A stretch of 64,000 nucleotides of DNA from Paratinospora sagittata (GCA_035771175.1 CM069598.1:2695931-2759930); one strand, 5' to 3'; shown: positions 48,501 through 60,900, counted from the first letter of the stretch. Notes: generated by a model not told the origin, from the sequence alone. Numbers and translations are program-made.

Positions 48501-49033
48501 CTAAATATATGTTACTTGGTTTATTCATTATATAAGTGTCAGTAGTAATTTGTTTGTTTTCATTCCTTGAACTCGTGAAGGTAGATCTTATTTATAATGC
48601 CAATCCATTAAGATTATAAACTAAGAATAAAAATTGGTTTTAAGGTGTCATCTCGATTTTCACCATAAATTAGGTGAACAACACCAGGCAAGGTTGCCAT
48701 CCATTTTGACAGCAAATCCATTAAATTTTTTGGGCTTGGAGGCAGACCAATTTTCCCAGCCTTCACATGAATATTCTTGCTATTGAATTGCGGTTTGCTT
48801 TAGTGATTAAGTCATGCCCTATCATTTTGCAGCGTCGATCATGTGACGAAAATCTTAAACTTGGTAGCAAATTAAAGATTGTCACATTGGGGACAGATGA
48901 ATACCGAAAAGGTAAGCAGCTAATGGAGTTGTTTACAGAGTTTGCAGTTCATATAAAGCAACTCCACAAAAAATTGGCATCAGAGGAGAGGAAGATCATG
49001 CAATCATCGGAAAATTGTCGCATGAGCACATGA
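45532..49033 (+). CDS. SAWADEE-domain protein without homeodomain
   Basis: Six exons (45532-45864, 46684-47112, 47291-47339, 47423-47741, 48062-48140, 48833-49033) join in phase to 469 residues. Residues about 15-145 match the SAWADEE fold: AWYGVELVLQDE, VKYCDFSDEFNDRF, RPTSLQLQDEECRKVFEGVRVCV, FFDAIVEAVNY and CKCTFEVFWQHG. SAWADEE domains of SHH1 read histone H3 K4/K9 methylation in RNA-directed DNA methylation, but SHH1 also has a homeodomain that is absent here. A serine-rich linker follows, then a conserved-looking C-terminal region (about 285-469; CHFILIENLEKDLAPSTMVD..., SSRGRPWAITEKE) that I cannot assign, ending in a charged helix. Exon 3 is only 49 bases and its donor (GTTTTG) is weak. 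Intron 1 holds a MITE and an RTE LINE tail. Confidence 0.85.
45979..46193. mobile_element. MITE in intron 1 of the SAWADEE gene
   Basis: The left end GGGTTTGGTTTGTGATTC and the right end GAATCGCAAACCAAATGCC form near-perfect inverted repeats around a 215-base body of GAAAACAAx and TTTTCxGA runs. There is no coding capacity. The duplication at the borders is unclear. Confidence 0.65.
46218..46523 (+). mobile_element. 3' fragment of an RTE-type LINE
   Basis: Decayed coding sequence of the end of an RTE reverse transcriptase: RWFGHV near 46273, APVRKND near 46310, RMEWRKHIRV near 46450. It ends in GGCTTAGTTGAGCTGAG. Several stops and frame breaks make it dead. Related pieces are at 50757, 53258, 58730 and 60062. 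Confidence 0.65.
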
Positions 49034-50353
49034 AAGATGGTAATGGATTTGTAGTTTTTTGTATTAGAGATGATTTCTACTCTCGATCGGAAATAAGAAA
49101 TATTTAGTTGAGGATGTTTGAGTTTCCAACAACCATTGAGACCTAATCTCACACTGACACAGAAACCAGTTTCCTAATGCACCATCTAAGTAGTTTCTGC
49201 TAGCTTTGCTTATCCCTTGTAAAAATGTCTTTTTTTTTTTCCTCCTTTTGATATACATTTTATTGCCTGCCTAATAATTCTCACACTGGTTTTGCAGAGC
49301 TCTAAGTGATGCAATGACTGACTTTTTGTGAATAGAATCAACTAGGATTTTTGTAAGACATCTCAATCACGAGCTGTGTTTGGAATACTCTGCGTGTAAG
49401 CATGTTTTCTGCATCACCTACTACTTTGAAGAATTATGGAAACTTACAAGAAAGATTGTATGAGGTTGGACCCCGGGTGAAAGTAAGTGTTGTGCATAGG
49501 ATGCCAAATGTGATATAAGCAGAGGTTTATTTTTGTGTAAATGTTTTTCTGTTTTTTTTTTTCTCTCTATTGGCCTTTGTAGTTCCTGTTATTCTAATAT
49601 AGTGATAATTTTCACCATCCATTACTCTAACTGACGCTTTTGTGACAATGATAGAAAACCTAGAAAAGAAGAAGCATATGAAGAATCAATTGATCTGCAA
49701 GAGACAGTTCTTATTGTATGATTGAGCCTTTGGACATGAATACTTTCATATATCAATATATGAAAGTCCTTGTTCTTGGTCACGTGTGGGGACTCCCGCA
49801 TGCTATTGAGTGAAATGTTATTATGTTTTTTAAGTAGTGCTCGTTTAGTCTCTGCTAGTGCGTGTGAGTTGGCCTTCGGAGACGCCACCTTGGATCACGG
49901 AAAAAAGAAACACATTATCTAGTGGATGCATTACTAAGTTTTTATGTGTTTGTTTTATTTGAGAAAAAGACACATTTTTTTAATAATTTTGAGAGAGATA
50001 ATTCATAATAGTCAATACCTATTTTTCCATCAGGACAAAAGATCATTAAGAAGTAGTGGCTGATGAGACGGAAGATAGAGTCGTGGTACAATAATATAAA
50101 ACTCTCCGCACCTTTTTTCGTGGTTTTAATTGGCTTCGTAGAGCCCATCCATACGACACAAAAATTGCAGGAAAAATATTATGTTATCATTATCCAGTAC
50201 TAACCCATAAGACAAATGTTTTGTCAGTATTAAGGATTTTTCTATACATTATTACAATATAATAATGCTTCTTGCTACTACAATTCCCATGGCGTTACTG
50301 TTACAACACACATGCTAGCTACACTGAGAAGAAAGAAAAAAAAAAAACCAAAG
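49034..50353. other. Intergenic region between SAWADEE and CslE genes
   Basis: The first few hundred bases are probably the SAWADEE 3' UTR and the last few hundred the CslE promoter and leader. The open frames at 49622-49888 and 49942-50148 (minus) show no domain. No repeat family is recognised. Confidence 0.4.
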
Positions 50354-53300
50354 ATGGGTGTTAGAGAAAGTGGGAGCTCTGTTCTATTTGAAACAAAGAA
50401 AACAAGGGGTTGCAGAGGCTATAGATATCTTGCAGGAACTATTTTTGTGGGTATTTGTTTGATTTGGATTTACAGAGCTACTCATATTCCAAAAACAGGG
50501 GAAGCAGGAAGATGGGCTTGGATTGGTTTGTTTGCTGCAGAGCTCTGGTTTGGTTGCTTCTGGATCATCACTCAGTCTGTTCGATGGAACCATGCTTTCC
50601 ATCACACCTTCAAGGACAGGCTTCAAGAGAGGTACCCATTACTGATAGCTTAATATATATTCTCAAGCCTTTATATAATAGCTATTGACTTGTAGGTCTA
50701 ATAGTTTCTAACATAATATGATAGTTTTTGATTCTCGTTTTGCAAATTGAGCGTATTTGAGAAATGGCAGGAGTGGGTCTAATTAGACATAAATGAGAAA
50801 ACTAATTAAGGTGGTTTGGATACATATGATGGAAGGCCTTTTAATGCTATAGCTTTTATTTTACCATATATTAGAAAAATAGTGAGGAAATAGAATTAAA
50901 ACGAAGTTACATGGGCCAACATCAATGGTTAATTCTTGCAACTTCTTTATGTTCTGAGTTTGATCTTGAACTTGCAGATATGGAGATGACAAGTTGGCAA
51001 GAGTAGACATTTTCGTGTTCACTGCTGACCCAACAATAGAACCCGCAACAATTGTGATCAACACAGTGTTATCTGTCATGGCTTACAACTACCCATCTGA
51101 TAAACTAAGTGTCTATCTCTCTGATGATGGTGCCTCAGTTCTCACTTTCTATGCTCTGTTCGAGGCCTCTCGCTTTGCTAAGCATTGGATACCTTTCTGC
51201 AAGAAGTTCAACGTCGAGCCTACATCTCCGGCAGCCTATTTTGCTGGAATATCTGACTTTGTTAACTCCTCCAGTGATGTACAACGGCTGTCCATTAAGG
51301 TACCCTGTATGAAATTAAACTAGTTTGGATGTTTTTACAGTTATTAATGTTTGCTGTTATTTCTGATTAGGTAGTTACTTATTTATAATATAAATACATA
51401 ATTATCTGATTTATTCCTTTTCTATTTTTCTTAAAGAGATTATATGAAGAGATGGAGGATCATATTAATGCAGCAATTGAATTGGGTAGAATTCCCCATG
51501 AAATAAAAGAACAACACAAAGGGTTCTCAGAATGGAACTCCTCTGTGACTAAGCAAGATCATCACACAATTCTTCAGGTAACAATTAATCAGTATCTCAA
51601 GTTAAATGCTCTTTAGAAATTCTGGAAATTAAACAAATGTAGACTAAGTTAACAAAATTTCACATTTTCAAACTTGTTTTGTGTGGTATATGTTTCACAG
51701 ATATTGATCAATGGGAAGGATTCAAATGAAGTGGATATTGACGGTAATACAATGCCAACACTAGTGTATTTGGCACGTGAGAAGAGGGCTTGTTATCCAC
51801 ATAACTTCAAAGCTGGAGCTGTTAATGCATTGGTAACATTATGTATAATCATGCTTTAATCTGCTCTAACATATATCCAATATTATCGTAATTAATTTTC
51901 TCATTATGATATATGCAGATAAGGGTGTCATCAGAGATAAGCAATGCTCCGATAGTTCTCTCAGTCGACTGCGACATGTATTCCAATGATTCGGATGCAG
52001 TGAGAGATGCATTATGTTTCTTCATGGATGAAGAGAAAGGTCATGATATTGCTTTTGTGCAATTCCCACAAAAGTTCAATAACATCTCCAAAAATGATCT
52101 TTATGGTAATTCACTGAAGACAATTGTCAAGGTATGTGCTCTTAAAACTAGGATTAAATTTTTCTTGATACATTGAAGGAATATTGGATCATGTATTTCT
52201 TTCTAACGTTTTGATTATGGTGATGAAGGTTGAGCATTCTGGCATAGATGCACAAGGAGGGTCCATTTATTCTGGTACAGGATCATTCCATAGAAGAGAA
52301 AGTCTCTGTGGAAAGATCTATAAGACGAATTGGAAGGAAGAATGTTATAAAGATGCTGATCATCAGGGAAAATTTGAAGTGGTAAGTAATAATGTAACAG
52401 AGTTGGAAGAAAGAGCAAAGGTTCTTGCAAATTGTAGCTATGAAGAGAACACCCAATGGGGTCAAGAGGTAGATCTCTTCCTTGTTAGTTAACAGATATG
52501 GCTCACATTAATACCTAGGTGTAGGTATTAAGATATGAGTTTCTTAATATTCCTCTCTGATCACAAAAACACATAAATTCGAATCATTGATCATTTTCAA
52601 GGTGTCTAATGGCTTGAATCTTATGGTGTTGCAGATGGGTTTGAAGTATGGATGTCCAGTGGAAGATGTAATAACAGGATTAGCAATCCAGTGTAGGGGA
52701 TGGAGATCAGTGTATTTCCTTCCAGAAAGAAGTGCCTTCCTGGGTATTGCTCCTATCACATGGGAACATGCACTGATACAGTACAAAAGATGGTCCGAAG
52801 GTTTATTTCAGATTTTCTTCTCCAAGTACTGTCCCTTCATTTATGGGCGTGGGAAGATCAAGTTAGGCCTTCAAATGGGATTCTGTGTTTACTGCTTGTG
52901 GGCTCCCAACTCCATTCCTACACTCTACTATCTTGTTGTCCCTTCTATTTGCTTCATTGTTGGAATTCCCTTATTTCCAAAGGTATTTATATAAACATAA
53001 CGCCCTCTTTCTTCCAATTCAAGAATTTTTTTAAATGATCATTAATTTGTTAGAAACCTGAGCAACCCCATCCCTGACATAGAGAAACAAGAGAGATAGA
53101 AGAAGGGACAAATACCAATCCATGTAAATTCCAACAACAAGACTTGAACTCCAAGTCTCTCATAAAACTATTGCTTTGATACCATGTTAGTAACCAGTTA
53201 ACTCGAAAGCTATAGTCAATAGGTGGAGACCTAACAATGCATATGAAACTATATCCAACTCAACTCAACTAAACTTTTTTTCAACTACATGGGATCAGCT

Positions 53301-54042
53301 ACATGAATTTATTTTTTCCACTCTGTTCTATCAAGAGAGCTAGCAAAGGCCGAAATTTAAATTACAAGTAGTTATATCTTTCTTAAGTATCTTTATCTAT
53401 GTTAGTTCGAGTCTTCCTCTATTTCTAATACTACTATGAAAATGTATATCATGCTATCATTAACATAATTGTCTCTTCTGTATGACTTAGATATCCAGCT
53501 TATGGTTCCTACCTTTCACCTATGTGTTTGTTGCCAAGAATGCATATAGCCTAGTAGAAGCAATGTGGTCAGGAGACAGTCTCAGATCTTGGTGGAACTT
53601 ACAGAGAACATGGATGATGCGAAGAACCTCGTCTTACGTATTCAGCTTCATTGATGTCATTATCAAACAACTTGGGCTATCTCAGACAACATTCACCATC
53701 ACAGCGAAAGTAGTTGATGACGATGTCTCGAAGAGATATGAACAAGAGATCATGGAGTTTGGCAGCTCTCCGTTGTTCATTATCATAGGAAGCATAGCTT
53801 TGTGCAACTTGCTCACCTTGTTCTTGGGACTGATCAAGCAAGTATTCTTCATGGAAATGGATATCAGAAGCACAATTGAATCATTTGCCTTGCAGATCGT
53901 TCTTTGTGGACTCATTGTTGCCATTAACGTTCCTGTATACGACGCCATGTTCATCCGCAAGGACAAAGGCCGCATGTCGATCTTTGTAACATTTGCATCA
54001 ATTGTTTTAGCTTTAGTTCCATTTTTAATCACCATGCTTTAG
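50354..54042 (+). CDS. CSLE: Cellulose synthase-like protein E (CslE)
   Basis: Eight exons (50354-50631, 50978-51299, 51437-51577, 51701-51832, 51919-52131, 52229-52468, 52635-52982, 53491-54042) join in phase to 741 residues. Two membrane segments lie near residues 22-75. The GT2 catalytic loop follows with its D,D,D,QxxRW set: SDDG at 141-144, DCD at 308-310, VED ending at D453, and QYKRW at 491-495. Five or six C-terminal membrane segments form the channel end. The order, length and intron pattern fit plant CslE rather than CesA: no zinc-finger N-terminus and no plant-conserved long insert. CslE proteins are Golgi or endomembrane glycosyltransferases whose product is poorly known. I chose the ATG at 50354 (MGVRE) over the in-frame ATG at 50312 because the extra residues are only a basic A-rich leader translation. 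Confidence 0.93.
50757..50860 (+). mobile_element. Short RTE LINE fragment in CslE intron 1
   Basis: TTGAGAAATGGCAGGAGT ... GGTGGTTTGGATACATATG parallels the start of the 46.2 kb fragment (TTGAGAAATGGTAGGAGT ... GATGGTTTGGACACGTA). It reads as a broken LRWFGYI. It is about 100 bases long and dead. Confidence 0.55.
53100..53225 (-). mobile_element. SINE-like fragment in CslE intron 7
   Basis: The minus strand reads TAACATGGTATCAAAGC followed by GGAGTTCAAGTCTTG, which matches the A-box-to-B-box layout of Au-type plant SINEs. The borders are not defined. Confidence 0.45.
53258..53450 (-). mobile_element. RTE LINE 3' end in CslE intron 7
   Basis: Starts on the plus strand with CAACTCAACTCAACTAAAC and then TTCAACTACATGGGATCAGC, which is the reverse complement of the RTE terminal coding sequence (…ADPM*) plus its TTGAG-repeat tail. 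It is highly similar to 58730-58850 and 60062-60260. Confidence 0.6.
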
Positions 54043-54208
54043 AATTTTATTCAAATGTAACACTTTCATGAACTGTATGATTTAACATCATGGAAAATAA
54101 TATACACTTCTCATGAACTTATCAGATGTATGTTTGAGATCATTTGAAGCTATTTTGAATTTTGGATGATTTAATTGCTTGAATTAGAAGTTATAATGTT
54201 ACTGCAAC
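54043..54208. other. 3' UTR of CslE
   Basis: AT-rich sequence between the CslE stop and the SINE. No specific signal is claimed. Confidence 0.35.
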
Positions 54209-54459
54209 TGTAGTTGTTGATTACCAACCATCGGTTGGTTCAATGGTTCGAAGGCCGAACTCAATGGGGGTTGAGGGACTCGGTTTCGAGTTCGAGGTTC
54301 TCTTTGACAAAATTATAGTTTGGAGGGACGTCCCGCCTTTACATAATCTCGAAGTCCTGTAGAATAGTCTCGTCCCGAAGGGGAAAGAGAACATTACCGG
54401 ATGTCAAAATTTCGGTAATAAAAAATAAAAAAAATTAAAAAAATTTGTAGTTGTTGATT
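54209..54459 (+). mobile_element. tRNA-derived SINE with perfect 14-bp target duplication
   Basis: TGTAGTTGTTGATT occurs at 54209-54222 and 54446-54459. Between them is a 223-base element in plus orientation: head with TTGGTTCAATGGTTCG, a B-box-like TTTCGAGTTCGAGG, a body ending in TTTCGGTAAT and an A-rich tail. It is a clear, young SINE downstream of CslE. Confidence 0.85.
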
Positions 54460-55036
54460 TACTAATGTATTGCTATATATTTAAATTTAGTTTAAAGTAA
54501 TTTTTATTTATAAAATTGAGTTGGTCGATTTTTAAATAAAAAAAAATGGATGATTAAGCTAAGGATCTGCATGCAATCCACGTGTCAATTGAACAGAGTT
54601 CAATGAAGCTGTTGACGTGGACCCTAAAAACTACATTGGCTTGAGCATTTTCTTTGATATATAGTTATTGTTAGACGTTTCAGTGGATTTATTTGAGGGT
54701 TCTCAGCTAATATTCTCCAAATTGAAGGTAATTTGTTTTATTGGAAAATTCGTGCATAAATGAATTAATGGTGAAGGTTTCATGAAATCATATTCTGAGT
54801 ATTAATTAATTCCTTGTTGCTTACTTGAATTTTTTTGGATCCAATTTCCGATGGATCCGTTCAGTAACTGTAAAAAAAGGAATTTTTTATTTTATTTTTG
54901 AAATTCAAAGTCACATTTATTTGATCATGTTTGATGGAGAGTTTGATTCTGTTCAAAAATTTCATTGAATCTTATTGAAGAAAACAAGATTGATCGATCA
55001 AGGACTGATGTTTGAGCTTTTCAAATAATTTTACAG
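54460..55036 (+). promoter_or_regulatory. Promoter side of the p24 gene
   Basis: AT-rich, no recognised gene. CCACGTGTC at about 54579-54587 contains an ACGT core, a possible bZIP site. A leader with possible intron precedes the ATG at 55037. Confidence 0.35.
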
Positions 55037-56881
55037 ATGTGGAGATTTCTTGTTGCATTGGTGCTTTTATCGAGCTTTGAAACTTCAATTGGGATTAGGT
55101 TCGTGATTGACAAGGAAGAATGCTTCTCTCATACGGTTTTGTATGACGGCGATATCCTTCGTGTCTCCTTTGTTGTCATTAAAGCTGAAACAACTTGGCA
55201 TTATGGTGACGATGGAGTAGATCTTGTTGTAAGTTCTCTCCTTCTCCTCCTCTTTGAATGGCATCGGTGGAATTTGAGTTTTGTGATCTTTTTAGGTTAT
55301 TTTACTTCTTTGACTGTTCATCTCCATTAATTCCTCAGCTTTTTTAAAAACTTATGTTTTAGGGTGCTAAAGAAAACTACAGTTGTAATTTTGAAACGGA
55401 AGGATGGATCACGATGGTTGCTTCATTTTATTTTTTCTTAGTACACGAGGCTTTTACTATTGCAAGGTCTGGAAAAGGGACAATGTACTTAATTTTACCT
55501 TCTTTTCATGTTAAGGAGGTTGTCACTGGATTCAAACTCGCGATCTTTACATCACGACGGTAGAACGTGAACTTTTTTTTTTTTTAGAGGGCATCCAGAT
55601 TTCATCCAGACTAATTCCTTGGGCCCCTGGTTGATCGAACGGGAGATACCCCAGTGACCAATGCTAGTGGAAAGTTGAACTCGTGACCTCGTTTTCCAAG
55701 ACGAGAGCGCCGAGCCACTCAACCAACTGAATGTTGGTTGGTAGAAAGTCAACTGTTATAACAAGGCCACCCTTCAATAGTAAATTTGGAAAACTAAAAT
55801 CAATGGCTAATATTCAGATGTGAAAAGTGAAATCAATGTTAAGATATGGCAAGAATGCACAAGGGAACCTGCAACATAATGGATTTTCTAAATTTTCAGA
55901 TTTGCATTGCAAAGACTTATATTCATATTGTGAAGAGATAAACAGTTCTTATATGAACTTTATGAGAAGATTTATGTTGGCAGGTTTCCTAATTGCATTG
56001 TCTCCTAGATCACATATAAATTCATTGCTGACATATAAAGGCTTGAGATTATCAGGTAAAAAGTCCAAGGGGCGATCAAATTCATGATTCTCGGGACAAG
56101 ACGAGTGAGAAGTTTGAGTTTGTTGCTCGTGAGAAAGGGCTGCATCACTTCTGCTTCACCAACAAATCTCCGTATCATGAAACTATTGACTTTGATGTAC
56201 ATGTTGGCCATTTAGCATCCTTTGATCAACATGCAAAAGATGGTAGGCAATCACAGAATTTCTGAATGGTGATTATCCTTTATATGCTTGCCCTGCAAAC
56301 ATTTTGAGTATATAGGCTTAATAACCTTCCTTGGTGTTTCCAGAACATTTCGTTCCATTGTTATCACAGATATCAAAGTTAGAGGAAGCTCTTTACAACA
56401 TCCAGTTTGAACAGCATTGGTTAGAGGCACAGACTGATCGCCAAGCACTTGGTATGTCCTAGTTTTTGAATTTTCTTCCCTATAACTAAAGAAAACCACT
56501 TTGTCATTCATCACTTCCTTTCTACAACTTCTTTATTGGTTTCCTTATCAGTTTTACAGTAGAATTTCTGGGGACTAATTGCTCTAGGCAATTATTGATA
56601 TTCTCACACTAGGTTTACGGTTTAGTAATCAGTGAGGAAGTAGCTGTGGCAGCTTGTATTTTTTCTGCAGCATTTGAGCAGATAATTGAGGGAAGTTCAT
56701 TACTTGTGTTATTCTGGTAATAAATTGCTTTCTCTTACGTGTTGCAGTGAATGAGGGGATGAGCCAGAGGGCAGTGTACAAGGCAATGTTTGAATCAGCA
56801 GCCCTTATTGGAGCTAGCATTCTCCAAATCTATCTCCTGCATCGATTGTTTGAAAGGAAGCTTGGACAGACAAGAGTTTAG
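55037..56881 (+). CDS. p24-beta family cargo receptor (emp24/gp25L/GOLD)
   Basis: Four exons (55037-55228, 56056-56242, 56344-56451, 56748-56881) join in phase to 206 residues, the usual p24 length. A signal peptide covers about 1-19. The GOLD domain follows, with the conserved cysteine pair C29 (EECFSH) and C97 (HFCFTN). Then come a coiled-coil stretch (HFVPLLSQISKLEEALYNIQFEQHWLEAQTDRQ), one membrane segment (AALIGASILQIYLLHRL) and the short cytosolic tail FERKLGQTRV. It closely matches Arabidopsis p24beta3. p24 proteins cycle between ER and Golgi in COPI/COPII vesicles and help sort cargo such as GPI-anchored proteins. The tail has no dilysine, as expected for the beta class. Intron 1 contains SINE pieces. 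Confidence 0.93.
55561..55753 (-). mobile_element. SINE in p24 intron 1, imperfect target duplication
   Basis: On the minus strand: a head with CAGTTGGTTGAGTGGCTCGG and a B-box-like CACGAGTTCAACTTTCC, body, then ATGCCCTCT followed by an A run (T13 at 55573-55585 on plus). TAGAACGTGAAC (55561-55572) and TAGAAAGTCAAC (55742-55753) differ at two of twelve bases and are probably the aged duplication. Just left of it (55510-55560) another SINE head with GAGTTTGAATCC suggests nesting. Confidence 0.65.
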
Positions 56882-57937
56882 ATTCAGCTTGTTAATTCAG
56901 AATGGAATTTTCCACTCCAATTCTCTAATACACGGTAGCATCTGTAGGAGAGCTTCCTTCTTATGAATTGGTGGTTCCTAACTGAATGAGAAGAGGTTAG
57001 TCTCCTCAAGTATGCTTTCCAAACCTTGAAATGTCCCATTATTATGATGAGTTATCAAAGTTTTTAGATATTTCTTCAGAAAATACTAGACCAAAAAAAA
57101 AAAAAAAAATATGTATGGGGAGGTAGAAAATCAGTTGTCTTAAATGAAGATACAGTTTTGTTTTGTTTTTTTTTTTATTTTTATTTTTGAGAGAAAACAA
57201 ACGGTAATAATAATGAACAAAAACAAAAGTACAAAGGAAAAGGAGAATCAGCAGTACTCAAACAAAAACAAAAGACCAAGCCAAACAAACCACACTATCA
57301 CAGTTTTGGATATGATACATGAAGTTGGAAATTTTAGCTTCAATGCATCAAATAATGCAACTCAAAGCTGAATCCATCCTCAAGTGTTCTACACTTTCCG
57401 AATGGAAGTCTCAATTTCACCCAGGATGAAGTCATTTTTGTCATAACTTTCAATATTACCCTATCTTAGTTGAGATTGTAAAATTGTAAAAGATTATTAG
57501 ATAATTATAATAAAAGAAACACTTCACCTTCTTCAAAAGTAAAATGTTTGAAAGGGGAAGCAAAAGACTCATCGCATGCACCAGCTCACAAGAAAACAAG
57601 ACCATTTATATGTAATAACACACCAGTTTCATCAAATATATCTCACAAGCAAACATTGACCCATCAACACAAGGGAAAAGAGGAAGCTGGTCAGCTTCCA
57701 AATGATAACCAACCAGTCAGTGTTATTACATACATTAAGACATCCATATTCTTTCCAGTTCCACATTCTAACCCAAGCCCATCTTTCCCATTATCTCATA
57801 GCACAACAAACAGAATAATGCAGAATCCATAACAGCTTTCCTATCTAGAGCTCCAGCCCTTCAGAAAATATGTGAAGCTGGATATGGTTGAACATGCTTT
57901 TCTACAAAGACCCCCACTACCTGATAAGAGACCCATA
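56882..57937. other. Intergenic region between convergent p24 and NOI genes
   Basis: Holds the two 3' UTRs. AT-rich with A runs at 57091-57107. The open frames at 57144-57371 and 57548-57832 have no domains. No repeat family is recognised. Confidence 0.4.
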
Positions 57938-60900
57938 TCAGGATTCTGCATGAGCAGCTTGCATGCAGCAAAACCATTTTTTCTGCGAAGAAGAGCAACG
58001 TATTTGTCAAGCAATAACATCAACTATCGTGAGAGCATGGTTGGTTCTATGAATCAAATCCACATGGAAACAATTAGGCTGTGTTTGGTTTACAACCCAA
58101 AAACTATTTTCAGTTTTCAAAAAGTAAAAAAAAAAAGAAAACAATAGAAAACTTGTTTGGTGGAGTAGTTTTTGAAAACTACTTTTCTAATACTCTCACA
58201 AAAAAGTGAAAACTTGAAAAATGACATTTTATCATTTTTCAAGCTTTCTAATTGTACTTTTTTAGATACCAAGAAAACAGAAAAACTGTTTTTAAGTCCC
58301 AAACCAAACACTACCTTAACATTTCTTGTTACTTTCTCTTCATAATACGATTCTATTCACATATATTCCTATTCTGGAAACCAGTTAGCTTCCTGTCCTA
58401 TCCATGAAATGTAGGTACAAATTGAGCAGTCAATACGGCCTCGATCTTTTACGTTGTCACTACTTGATAGGAATGCTTACAATTTGCATAAAAACTGAGC
58501 CATTGAGATGATAATGACAACTAATTCTTCTACTCATTCAGATGGAAAAAATTATTTGCATGGTCAGCAATAATGGCCTAGCATATGGATTTCATAAGGG
58601 GGAAGCAAAATTAACATCATGCAGCACACTATGGTTGGTCATAAGACTCGTAACAGTTTTTATAAACAAAAGAAACATCAAACTTTCTATACCACACCAG
58701 AAGCTTCTCTATTTAACAAAAAACATTCTCAACTCGATTCAACTCAACTCAACTAAGCCTTTTCCAACTACATGGGATTGGCTACATGAGTCTGCTTCCT
58801 CCACTCTGCTCTATTCAGGGCTAAGTTGACACTTATTTAACTGAAAGGATTGAAAAGAATAAAATAACACTCAGTACACCTGCCAAAGTCCAGAACTATA
58901 TGCATAGCAAACCATATACACATGAATACATGAATACAAGTCTCATTCTTGAGCATGACTTGTAATGCTGCACAAGCCAACTTTTGGCAAGGAAAAGTCC
59001 TATAATGTACCAGATTTTTACTGAATTCCAATTTCCTTGGATGCTTACCATGTGTTAGCTGAAGATAGATCATATAGAATCAAATGTAAATGAAAAACAA
59101 ACTGAAAAACATGGATAAATGATCAATAGAGCAACTTACGGCCTGGGGTTTGCTAGGATCTGCTACATGCTTAAATGCGAGCTCTTCTTTTCCCGGTGAG
59201 TCAACCTTGCTTCCCGTCTTCTTCTCATCCCTGGCTTTGTTGAAGATCACAGTAAATCCCTCAGCTGAAGCAGGGTCATTAACATCCCATTCACCAAACT
59301 TTGGTAATGGCGTCCCTTTTTCCTGTTAAGTAGCACATTTCACTTAATGTTTGCACAGCCACCAGTTGATATTTTTATACAAATAATGACACCCACAACC
59401 TTCTTCGGAGTTGTATTTATTACTTAGTAGGAAAATATAGGAAATTTCAGAATATACAATCTAACTTTCCACGTACAAGTAAAACACAATCAACTGCTCC
59501 AAATGGACAGAAATCTAAATGTTGTGTTCATAATTCTAAGAATGTGATGTTGCATTGAGATAGAAGATAGAAGAACAGAGGACAGCACAGAGAATGGAAA
59601 AGGAAAGAAAGAAGGAGAAGAAGAAAAGAGGAAAGAAAGATAATTCTTTAATAATTCAATTAATATTAATCAATGACCATCTAACTCTTATTACAAAAGT
59701 TAATATTTATAACACCTGAATTAGATTCCTAGTATGTGTCTTATTACCACATCAACTTGCAGGTAGCAATCCTAGTAAAAATAAAGAATTAGAATCCAAG
59801 TCCAACTAAATTTAAATAATTGAAATTTTAACAAAATCAATAACTTATGTTCCAATCTAGTTTTAGACTACTATTTACAACGGGATGGTGACAACATTCC
59901 TTCTAAAACTGATGCAAGTAAAAAATGTAAACCCTATTTTACATTGCATTTTCTAATTCAGAATAGGAGTCCAAAGCGTAGTTGAAATTGCATTTTCTAT
60001 AGTTAAAAGTTTAAAATCTAAGTTCCAAAGGACAGAACATACTCTCATAACAAAAAGATATTCTCAAGTTCTCAACTCAACTCAATAAAGCCTTTTCCCA
60101 ACAATATGAGCTGGGTACATGAATCCATTTCCTCCACTTTGCTCCATCAAGGGCTAAGTTGACATTTATATTACGAGTAATTGTATCTTTCATATTTTTT
60201 TTTAAACTATCTTCCATTGCTTGAATAAGTCTCATAAACCAATAGATCAAGAGCATGAGTTTGATATTAAAACACAAATAACGCAAAGTAGGGTTGTATT
60301 GCTCTCCATGGCCACAATTTCTTCCAACGAGTTGTATGCATTAAGATAGAAAAATACCTTAAGTTTGAGTAAGAGTTTAGGTTAAATAATTCATCATATC
60401 CATCTTTCTTGCACTTATAAGGCCATTTCTAACACTAGCATATTTACCACATCATTTAGAGACCAAGAAATCAACTTACAATCAAAGATTGGAAGCAATT
60501 CAATGCTTCATGGACTATTTAAATCTCCACCAGTGTAAAAGGGATAATAAAATCACTATCTTCAAATCAAACCAATTGCTACACCAAATCAAATCTGTGT
60601 TCGCTGACACCATACAAGTGCGAAACCTTGTCTTGAGAACTGATCTCAAGAAGATTGTCACATAAGTACAGTTACTAGAATCAAATAATTAATCAAGATT
60701 GTTACTTGGGTTTAACAGTTTAGAGTCAACAAACATGAGTAGAGGACAAACTTGAAAGCTTGGCTACCAAACTAATAGTGTAATGGTTTAAATAGAAGAG
60801 CCTTTCATCATCAGTAATTGAACAACAATCTCTCAAACAAATATAAACTAGAAACTTTTTAAAAAGTCAATATTTGACATATGTCTACTTGTCTAAAATA

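Noticed and set aside
50312..50353. Earlier in-frame ATG for CslE
   Set aside because: It would add MLATLRRKKKKKPK, a translation of an A-rich leader; family members begin at or near MG at 50354.
55037..55330. 97-residue single-exon reading of the p24 start
   Set aside because: The conserved GOLD sequence stops at GVDLV with a GTAAGT donor and resumes in phase at 56056; the rest is intron.
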